A stretch of DNA of 64,000 nucleotides from DASQBT01 sp963782495 (GTDB lineage: Bacteria > Pseudomonadota > Gammaproteobacteria > Burkholderiales > Thiobacillaceae). Of the stretch, positions 57,951 through 64,000 are shown piece after piece (position 1 is the stretch's first letter; each line of letters starts with the position of its first letter). The DNA lies in NCBI GenBank assembly GCA_963782495.1, contig CAWAJU010000009.1, positions 1-64,000 on the forward strand. Direction: 5' to 3'. Position numbers and translations under genes: made by a program. Below the pieces are notes generated by a model that was not told where the DNA came from, made no database searches, and saw only the letters and a list, made by a program, of their open reading frames with translations.

Positions 57951-58418
57951 TCAGGGCAACTTGTCGATCGCCCACTCGTCTTTGCCGGCACGAACCACAA
58001 TAATCCGCGATCTTTGGGGACGGCCTGACGTTTGCTCGGAGTGAGATACGAACAGAGTGACGGGAAAGACGTAGCGTCCGGGTTTCAGCTTTCTTCCTCG
58101 CGCGATTTCGTACGCTGCGTCGTTTCCGGAGGAGAAAAAACTCTCCGTGCGCTCTTCCGAACTGTTCTGTTTCGCGGTGTCGGTCAGCATGAGCAGGCCG
58201 GTTTCGTGGTCTTCGTTCTGCCAGGCCTGAAGAAAGCGATTGGCCGCGGCCAGGGCGGAGGTGTACTCCCGGTCCGGGGCCGTAACGGACGACGAATGTT
58301 TGCTCCTGGCGACCGTCGGCGTGGACAAGGAAGCCGTCAGGGAAAGAACGATCAAGGGGAAGGCAATATGCCGTCCCGACAGCCGGCGCCATGCGGGCGC
58401 TACCAATTCACAATTCAC
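57951..58418 (-). CDS. Hypothetical secreted protein
   Basis: This is a 155-residue protein with a hydrophobic signal-type segment (FPLIVLSLTASLSTPTVA). The mature part is small and polar with SALAAANRFLQAWQNEDHET, a pattern seen in NTF2-like or SnoaL-type proteins, and an end IIVVRAGKDEWAIDKLP. The GTG at 58418 is chosen; an earlier ATG-equivalent at 58478 is possible. No family is certain. Confidence 0.55.
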   Translation of the reverse strand: MNCELVAPAWRRLSGRHIAFPLIVLSLTASLSTPTVARSKHSSSVTAPDREYTSALAAANRFLQAWQNEDHETGLLMLTDTAKQNSSEERTESFFSSGNDAAYEIARGRKLKPGRYVFPVTLFVSHSEQTSGRPQRSRIIVVRAGKDEWAIDKLP

Positions 58419-58523
58419 AAGTAGATTATGCGGGAATCCGGAATCGGCTCCAAGACACCATAGAGGTTCTCTTGCCACGATCGTCCGCCGTCGTACGCCG
58501 CGCTCGTCCTCGATCCGGGCATT

Positions 58524-59222
58524 TTAGGAAATAAGCTTGGCCAACCCGAACGCTGCCGCTGCGGCCAGCCCACCAATGACCATGGTTTGGATTGCACTGC
58601 GCGCCGGGCCGGTCCCGGTATAGCGCCCCTTCATGTACCCGAAGATCCCTAGCGCTGCCAGGGTCACGATCGCAGAGTACGCGAGTCCATGCACGGCGTT
58701 TGAAAGAATAATGTAGGGCGAGAGCGGAATGAGTCCGCCGGCAACGTAGGAGGCGGCGATGGTGGCCGCACTGGTAAGAGCACGCTTTGGGTCCGGTTCT
58801 TCCAGGCCCAGTTCGAAGCGCATCATGAAATCCACCCAGGCGTCAGGACGCCGGCTGAGCGCTTCGACTACCGGAGTGCTTTCGGCTTCCGTCATCCCAT
58901 AGGACTGGAAGACTCGTCCCACTTCGGCCATCTCTTCTTCCGGAATTTCCTTGATCTCACGATATTCGCGCTCCTTTTCCTGTTCGTAATGTTCGACATC
59001 GCCGCGCGCCGCCAAATATCCGCCCAGGCCCATGGCGATCGATCCGGCTGCGATTTCCGCGAGCCCTCCCACTACGATCAGCCGGGTATTCTGCACCGCG
59101 CCAGAAAGCCCCGCAGCCAGGGCGAAAGGCACCGTAAGGCCATCGGCCATGCCAATAACCACATCGCGCACCAGATTGGTAGACATGAAGTGGGTCTCGA
59201 CGTGTTCGTGCGGCGCTGGCAT
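58524..59222 (-). CDS. VIT1/CCC1-family iron/manganese transporter
   Basis: This is a 232-residue membrane protein related to vacuolar iron transporters. The first helix has the family motif RDVVIGMADGLTVPFALAAG; GSIAMGLGGYLAARGD and YVAGGLIPLSPYI are further marks. A cytoplasmic Glu-rich segment (KEREYREIKEIPEEEMAEV) lies between helices 2 and 3. It follows the Nudix gene by three bases, suggesting co-transcription. Confidence 0.92.
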   Translation of the reverse strand: MPAPHEHVETHFMSTNLVRDVVIGMADGLTVPFALAAGLSGAVQNTRLIVVGGLAEIAAGSIAMGLGGYLAARGDVEHYEQEKEREYREIKEIPEEEMAEVGRVFQSYGMTEAESTPVVEALSRRPDAWVDFMMRFELGLEEPDPKRALTSAATIAASYVAGGLIPLSPYIILSNAVHGLAYSAIVTLAALGIFGYMKGRYTGTGPARSAIQTMVIGGLAAAAAFGLAKLIS

Positions 59223-59225
59223 GGA

Positions 59226-59711
59226 TCAGACCTCAGAGTTTGATTTTAAATATTGTTGTGCTCGCCGGACTACATCGCGCTCACCCCGATATGACAGTTT
59301 GCGCGGCGCTTCCTCCAGGGGCATCCAGAAAGCGCGCTTGACCTCGACTCGCATCTCCCGGGAGACGTCATCGATTTCGCCCGATTGATAGCGCAGTAAA
59401 AAAAATGAAACGATCTTGAACACCCGCTGCTGATCTCCCCAGGAACGCACATAGACGTATTTGATGTCCGCCAGCTTGCTGATAAAAGAGGCCACCAGGC
59501 CGGTCTCCTCGCGCACCTCGCGCAGCGCCGTCTGTTCCGCTTTCTCGCCCGGATCCACCAGTCCCTTGGGCAGTGCCAGGACCGCTTTTCGTGATGTCTT
59601 CCTTGCCGGACGCGTCGAGGCAACCTCGGTCTGGGGCTCAATGACCGCCATTTCCCAGCTTTCACCAACCCGCTTTACCACCACACCTCCGGCGGAGATT
59701 TCGCGAACCAT
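59226..59711 (-). CDS. Nudix hydrolase
   Basis: This is a 161-residue Nudix protein that hydrolyses nucleoside diphosphate-X compounds. The Nudix box is complete at about residues 50-72: GLVDPGEKAEQTALREVREE then TGL. The start at 59711 has a GGGGG leader; another ATG lies at 59747. The protein is Arg-rich at the end, and substrate is unknown. It is coupled to the VIT1-type gene. Confidence 0.93.
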   Translation of the reverse strand: MVREISAGGVVVKRVGESWEMAVIEPQTEVASTRPARKTSRKAVLALPKGLVDPGEKAEQTALREVREETGLVASFISKLADIKYVYVRSWGDQQRVFKIVSFFLLRYQSGEIDDVSREMRVEVKRAFWMPLEEAPRKLSYRGERDVVRRAQQYLKSNSEV

Positions 59712-59868
59712 GGCCCCCAAGTTAACAGGATTGCGGGAGTTAGTCATGGGTGCCACAAATTGTCCAGCAGTAACCCGCAAGGTCTGACCGTGGTGCCTGG
59801 AACGATTGCTCCCGAAATGGCATCTTATTGGTTAGGGATTGGTCAGCCGGGAGAAAAATGAGGTTCCG

Positions 59869-60786
59869 GTGAAGCGACTGAACAAGATCATTCGTTCTGT
59901 ACAGGCCTTCGGCCGCGGCCTGTCGGTCTTGCCCGGTCCGCCGAAGACGCAGCCCGTCGGTATTGGACTCGCACTGGGCGGCGGTTTCGCTCGCGGCATC
60001 GCCCACATCGGGGTTCTCAAGGTCCTCGAACAAGAAGATATTCCTATCAGCGTGGTGGCCGGCACCAGCGTGGGTGCCCTCATCGGCGCAGCCTACTGCA
60101 GCGGCGTCACCATCCCCGAGCTGGAACAAATGGCCGCCCGGGTCCGCTTCAAACACTTTGCCCGTTGGACTCTGTCGCGCTACGGATTTGCCAGCAACGA
60201 ACGCATGATCAAATTTCTCAGCAGTATTCTGAAGGTGAAGACGTTCGAGGAATTGCGCATTCCTCTGGCCGTGACTGCGACGGATTTTTCCACCGGAGCC
60301 GGGACCATCTTCCATTCCGGACCTCTGGTCGACCCCGTGCGCGCCAGTTGCGCCTATCCTGGCATGTTCCTGCCGGTAAGACTTCGCGGTCGTCTGCTGG
60401 TGGATGGCATGTTAGCCCACGCTGTCCCCACGGTTCCGTTGCGCGAGATGGGTGCGCAGAAAGTGCTGGCGGTGCATCTTAAGGGAACCTGGACCAACAG
60501 CGATGCCGGTCCCCGCCATTTGTTCGATGTGATCGGTCAATGCTTCGCCATCGCCCAGGAAATGAATTGCGGAGTCTGGAAGGCCTCTGCGGATCTGGTC
60601 ATCGATCCTGACGTCAACGGATTCAAATACGACGACTTTGAACGCTCCGCCGAGTTGGTTCGATCGGGAGAAAGCGCAGCCCGTTTGGCTTTGCCTGGAA
60701 TCCGAAAGTGGCTGCAAGAAGCCGCGCCGGTTCGCAAGCCGCAGTCCGCCCGCCTGAATCAGCCAGCCCCGGCACGCCTCACCTAG
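59869..60786 (+). CDS. Patatin-like phospholipase
   Basis: This is a 305-residue patatin-type lipid acyl hydrolase. The oxyanion motif GGGFARGIAHIGVL (from about residue 37) and the nucleophile S67 in GTSVGALIGA are present; the dyad Asp is in LVDGMLAHAVP. It resembles NTE/RssA-type proteins. The GTG at 59869 follows GAGG; a longer frame from 59839 exists. It is divergent from the Nudix gene. Confidence 0.92.
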   Translation: MKRLNKIIRSVQAFGRGLSVLPGPPKTQPVGIGLALGGGFARGIAHIGVLKVLEQEDIPISVVAGTSVGALIGAAYCSGVTIPELEQMAARVRFKHFARWTLSRYGFASNERMIKFLSSILKVKTFEELRIPLAVTATDFSTGAGTIFHSGPLVDPVRASCAYPGMFLPVRLRGRLLVDGMLAHAVPTVPLREMGAQKVLAVHLKGTWTNSDAGPRHLFDVIGQCFAIAQEMNCGVWKASADLVIDPDVNGFKYDDFERSAELVRSGESAARLALPGIRKWLQEAAPVRKPQSARLNQPAPARLT

Positions 60787-61252
60787 GGGCAGGTGCCCTT
60801 AAACGCTCAGCCGGGAGAGGCTCGGCACCGCCCACCTTCCATGACAACAAATACTCTGTGTAGGCGCACTCCTCCCTCTTTCTACCTGACCCTGGTCTGG
60901 GCCTGTCAGTTCCGGCTGCAACGAATAAACAGGCTCTTGATTTTCGGATGATTCGAGATCGCGAAGATCCAGCGAGGAGGCACCTTTGTCCCTTTCCACT
61001 TTACTTTCTTCCGTATTTCGATTTAACTTGACGGCTGGTAATGGGCGCTCAGCGCCCTTTCCAGAGAACTACAGCCTTCACCTGATTTCACCGTACTCTG
61101 GTGAAGAGTAGCGAGCGAAGCGACCGAAGGTTCCAGTTTTCTATCTGAAGGGCGCTCAGTTTTGCAAGCTCCGGGTGACTGTCCGAAAAACTGCTGCGAT
61201 GGGTCAAATCGTTCGCGGAAAGCTTCCCAGATCGTCGCGGCGGTAAAGCATT
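60787..61252. other. Intergenic stretch with one hairpin
   Basis: No gene is recognised in these 466 bases. A hairpin GGGCGC-TCA-GCGCCC with a TTTCC tail at 61043-61062 could be a terminator or attenuator ahead of the glycosyltransferase. Confidence 0.5.
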
Positions 61253-62473
61253 TTGGGTCACGAACCACTCACAACGTCTGATGTCGGCATTATTGCCCTG
61301 GTGCCCGACCAGTGGGGACTGCTCTGGCAGCCCCGCCATCAAGTCATGAATCGCTTGGCCAGGTACTTCCAGGTGGTTTGGGTGAACTGTCCGCCGGGAT
61401 GGCGTCAAAGTCTGCGGCAACGCACTTCTCCTTCCGCCGACCATTCCGAAGGATTGCAGATTTATCAGCCGGAGTTCTGGCTACCTCTTCTCAACCGGCC
61501 TGCCTGGCTGGCACGATTTACGTCGCGCGAAAGAATCAAGCGTGCCGGCAAACTGCTCCGTGCCCGAGGCTGTAAAAAGCTGGTGCTATATATTTGGCGG
61601 CCTGATTTCGCCGATGCCCTCGACGCGCCTCACGATCTCAGTATCTACCACATAGACGACGAGTATTCTTTTTCTCCCATCGAAGTGGAGATGTCCTCAA
61701 CCGAGCGCATGCTGCTAACGTCGGTGGACCAGGTATTTATTCACTCCCCTGGGTTGATGGAGAAGAAGGGCTTCTTCAATTCCAACACCGAGTTTGTTCC
61801 GAATGGAGTGAGCTATGAGTCGTTTGCAACTCCGGTGCCCGAACCAGACGATCTGCGCCATATCCCTCGTCCGCGTATAGGTTATGTCGGCTGGATCAAA
61901 CGGATGCTGGATTGCGATTTATTGCTCCGGCTGATGACGGCGAACCCGCAATGGTCGTTTGTTTTTGTCGGAGCTCGAAGTCCGCACCCCGATATGGCCG
62001 ACGCGCTTCGGCAAATGTCAGACCTGCCGAATGCCCACTTTCTCGGAATCAAACCGACGGAATGCCTGGGAGCCTATCCCCAACATTTTGATGTCTGCAC
62101 CATGCCTTACCGGTTGGATGATTACACCAAGTACATCTATCCTCTTAAGCTGCATGAATACCTGGCCAGCGGCCGGCCGATAGTGTCGACTCCGATTCGT
62201 TCCGTTGAGGAATTCGGGCACGTCGTAAACCTCGCCACCGGCGCTCAGGAGTGGTCTCAAGCCATCGAGCGTGCACTGTCCCCCGCGGAAAACAGCGATA
62301 CCCGGCGTGCCGAACGGCAGCGGATCTCTCGCCAGCACGATTGGCAGGAATTGGTCGCAAGGATTGCTAACACGATCTCTGCACGGCTAAAAAATCCGGC
62401 GTCACCACCGAAATCCGCGGAGTACACCATCCTGGCGGCGCTCTTGTTCTTGTGCATGTGTAAACTGATCTGA
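61253..62473 (+). CDS. GT4-like glycosyltransferase
   Basis: This is a 406-residue cytoplasmic glycosyltransferase of the GT-B fold. The N-terminal half starts GIIALVPDQWGLLWQPRH. The C-terminal half has PRIGYVGWIKRMLDCDLL, VFVGARSPHPDMAD, HFLGIKPTECLGAYPQ and the donor-site motif KLHEYLASGRPIVSTPIRSV. A hydrophobic end (TILAALLFLCMCKLI) could dock at the membrane. The TTG start at 61253 is tentative. No sugar can be assigned. Confidence 0.85.
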   Translation: MGHEPLTTSDVGIIALVPDQWGLLWQPRHQVMNRLARYFQVVWVNCPPGWRQSLRQRTSPSADHSEGLQIYQPEFWLPLLNRPAWLARFTSRERIKRAGKLLRARGCKKLVLYIWRPDFADALDAPHDLSIYHIDDEYSFSPIEVEMSSTERMLLTSVDQVFIHSPGLMEKKGFFNSNTEFVPNGVSYESFATPVPEPDDLRHIPRPRIGYVGWIKRMLDCDLLLRLMTANPQWSFVFVGARSPHPDMADALRQMSDLPNAHFLGIKPTECLGAYPQHFDVCTMPYRLDDYTKYIYPLKLHEYLASGRPIVSTPIRSVEEFGHVVNLATGAQEWSQAIERALSPAENSDTRRAERQRISRQHDWQELVARIANTISARLKNPASPPKSAEYTILAALLFLCMCKLI

Positions 62474-62844
62474 CATCGCCCCCACTAGGCCCCAACCGCA
62501 AACTCAGATCTTGGAATACCAACTCATGTGCGGCTGATACCCCGCCTATCCCGTTGTAAGCAACTTCTTGCCGAACATTTCGGAGCCGACTTTGCCGACA
62601 TGGATGGGGATCCGCGCTACAACATCGGTTGAAGAGCCAGATTCGGAGATGATCCTGTCGGGGAGCGGGTAATGGAGAACTGTTCTTAACAGGCGTTTAC
62701 ACTCACGACACTCAAGAACGAGAGTCTGTTGCGGGAGCGGTGGAATTAACTATCCGAGTTCCGCTCGGCCATGGCGGGTGCGGACACCCGCCTCTACGTC
62801 GCCAGTGGTCACTGAGAGCTGAAGGCTGAGGGCTGGTAGCTGAG
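62474..62844. other. Intergenic stretch with a short palindrome
   Basis: No gene is supported in these 371 bases. The hairpin GGCGGGTG-CGGA-CACCCGCC at 62773-62792 is a perfect eight-base stem, and an AGCTGAAGGCTGAGGGCTGG-type repeat follows at 62812-62844. Confidence 0.55.
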
Positions 62845-63888
62845 TTACTTCATCACTCCCCGCGCTGCAATCCCAATATTGTCGCGGGAAGTGTTCTTCA
62901 CCAGATACATCATCTCGTCCGCCTGGCGAATGATTTCGCGTGGCGTCTTGGCGTCGTGCGGATAGGTGGCCACGCCCATCGAGGCGCGGACATTCAGATT
63001 CAGTCCTTCTTCCTGGCAGAACATGCTGGTGCGCAGACTGTCGCGCAGGCGTTTCGCCACGATCAACGCGGCGTCTTTTCCGGTTTGCGGCAGCAGCACA
63101 ACGAACTCGTCTCCGCCGTAACGGAAGGCGTAGTCAATCAGGCGCAGTTGCGCCTTGATCAGGTAGCCGATCTCCATCAGCAGCTTGCTGCCGATCAAGT
63201 GTCCGTGCGTGTCGTTGACCTGCTTGAAGTGGTCGAGATCGATAAATACCACCGTGAATTCATAACCGTAGCGCGCTGAACGATAGACCTCGGTCTCGAG
63301 CGTCTTGTAAAGATGACGCGCGTTGTACAGGCCAGTGCAATCGTCGGTGATGGTGAGTTCCTGAATCTTCTCCACCGCGCGCGCGTTCTCGATGGCGATG
63401 GCGGCGTAATCACAAATGGATTGCAGGAAAAAGGATTCCTGGTCGGTGAAGTGCTCCATCCTCACGTTGACCAGTTGAATCACACCCAGCACGCGCAACT
63501 TCGAACGCAGGGGAACGCAGATGATGGTGCGCGTTTCCCACTGCGTCATTTCGTCGATGCGCTTGGCGAATCGGGGATCAGTGTACACATCGGGCACGAT
63601 CACGCGTTCGCCATGTTTGGCTACCCAGCCGGCGATGCCTTCACCCACCTTGAGCCGGACGTTCTTCAGAGCCTCGGAGGCCTTCCCAACCGCGATGGCG
63701 AAATAGAGTTCATCCCGCTCCTCATCCACCATCAGCAATGACCAGTTGTCGGGACGGAAGTATTCCGCCATTTTTTCCATGATGGTTTGCAGGATGGAAT
63801 CCAGATCGAGTGATGAGGTCAGGGCCTTGGCCACATCATGAAAGATGCCCAACTCCTGCACTTTGCGGTCGGAAGCGGCCTTGGTCAT
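62845..63888 (-). CDS. GAF-GGDEF diguanylate cyclase
   Basis: This is a 347-residue cytoplasmic protein. The GAF domain spans about 20-170 (GVIQLVNVRMEHFTDQESFF). The GGDEF domain has the intact active site RYGGDEFVVLL and IDLDHFKQVNDTHGHLIGS, so it should make c-di-GMP. No I-site RxxD directly before GGDEF is evident. The ATG at 63888 is used. It may give a c-di-GMP input to PilZ-type proteins in the window, which is inference only. Confidence 0.93.
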   Translation of the reverse strand: MTKAASDRKVQELGIFHDVAKALTSSLDLDSILQTIMEKMAEYFRPDNWSLLMVDEERDELYFAIAVGKASEALKNVRLKVGEGIAGWVAKHGERVIVPDVYTDPRFAKRIDEMTQWETRTIICVPLRSKLRVLGVIQLVNVRMEHFTDQESFFLQSICDYAAIAIENARAVEKIQELTITDDCTGLYNARHLYKTLETEVYRSARYGYEFTVVFIDLDHFKQVNDTHGHLIGSKLLMEIGYLIKAQLRLIDYAFRYGGDEFVVLLPQTGKDAALIVAKRLRDSLRTSMFCQEEGLNLNVRASMGVATYPHDAKTPREIIRQADEMMYLVKNTSRDNIGIAARGVMK

Positions 63889-63960
63889 GAACTGCGGTCC
63901 TCGATGCGGGCAGGAAGTGTTGAAATTATATGCGTCTCCGGAAAGAGGCGGCAATCAACC

Positions 63961-64000
63961 TTAGTAACCTGAACCCCCGAAGCCACGTCCGGTGGTACAG
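63961..64000 (-). CDS. 3' end of a glycine-rich protein (partial)
   Basis: The last twelve codons on the minus strand read CTTGRGFGGSGY followed by TAA at 63961-63963. A gene probably enters from the right edge and precedes the GGDEF gene by about 70 bases. Only the end is visible. Confidence 0.3.
   Translation of the reverse strand, partial: CTTGRGFGGSGY

Noticed and set aside
62540..62760. Minus-strand frame ending GSEMFGKKLLTTG
   Set aside because: About 67 open codons read plausibly as protein, but no start codon is present in frame and no family is recognised; it may be a gene remnant or chance.

Overview
The window looks like a chromosomal segment of a soil or wetland Acidobacteriota, probably Terriglobia/Koribacter-like. 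I base this on gene content and style: a TonB-domain protein with an N-terminal receiver, a PilZ-like domain protein, many GAF/PAS kinases, DUF2911 and DUF92 proteins, Ku, a split glycine decarboxylase, moderately high GC, and many intergenic palindromes. I see no phage, insertion sequence, CRISPR array or rRNA. One tRNA (Cys, GCA) is present at 3800-3875. The taxonomic call is inference, because no marker gene was compared.

Layout. 0.1-5.6 kb: a decayed GMC oxidoreductase converging on a Tat-exported Gfo/Idh/MocA oxidoreductase, tRNA-Cys, a small membrane protein and a Dps ferritin. 5.9-13.8 kb: a pyruvate dehydrogenase operon (E1 aceE, E2 with two lipoyl domains, E3) followed by an MscS channel. 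Each PDH gene is split by one or two single-base frameshifts. 14.1-18.1 kb: a receiver-membrane-TonB fusion behind a strong sigma-54 promoter, then uvrB. 18.2-35.0 kb: a large signalling block. On the minus strand it has a PilZ-like protein, an unknown 351-residue protein and a receiver-DHp protein, plus a separate operon of a 1290-residue hybrid-sensor-style kinase, a receiver and an NtrC-type sigma-54 activator. On the plus strand it has a TonB-domain protein, an MCP and cheW-cheR-cheA-cheB-cheY-cheX. 35.3-41.6 kb: a YVTN-propeller lipoprotein, Ku, DUF92, a cyclase-family protein lacking its metal histidines, a DinB/YfiT protein, a GNAT acetyltransferase and a 59-residue cysteine-rich protein. 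42.0-46.5 kb: the complete glycine cleavage set gcvT-gcvH-gcvPA-gcvPB. 46.6-50.6 kb: a GT-C/TPR membrane protein, DUF2911, a small unknown and an HSL-type esterase. 50.8-57.8 kb: a beta-oxidation cluster (acyl-CoA dehydrogenase, thiolase, FadB-like protein) interrupted by a GxxExxY nuclease-like gene between palindromes and by a higBA module. 58-64 kb: a secreted unknown, a VIT1/CCC1 transporter with Nudix, patatin, glycosyltransferase, and a GAF-GGDEF cyclase.

The most interesting structure is regulatory. The NtrC-type activator gene lies between two divergently placed target operons, and both have sigma-54 -24/-12 elements with the invariant GG and GC twelve bases apart. Each also has, about 95-130 bases upstream, a dyad of the form TGTCTCA-N3-TGARACA plus an extra half site. 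This suggests one autonomous regulon in which the kinase and activator drive both a chemosensory array and a PilZ/receiver-DHp operon.

Several single-base frameshifts restore perfectly to one reading frame (PDH genes, TonB fusion, MCP). They look more like consensus errors than biology, whereas the GMC gene carries multiple lesions and is probably a true pseudogene or lies in a low-quality stretch.
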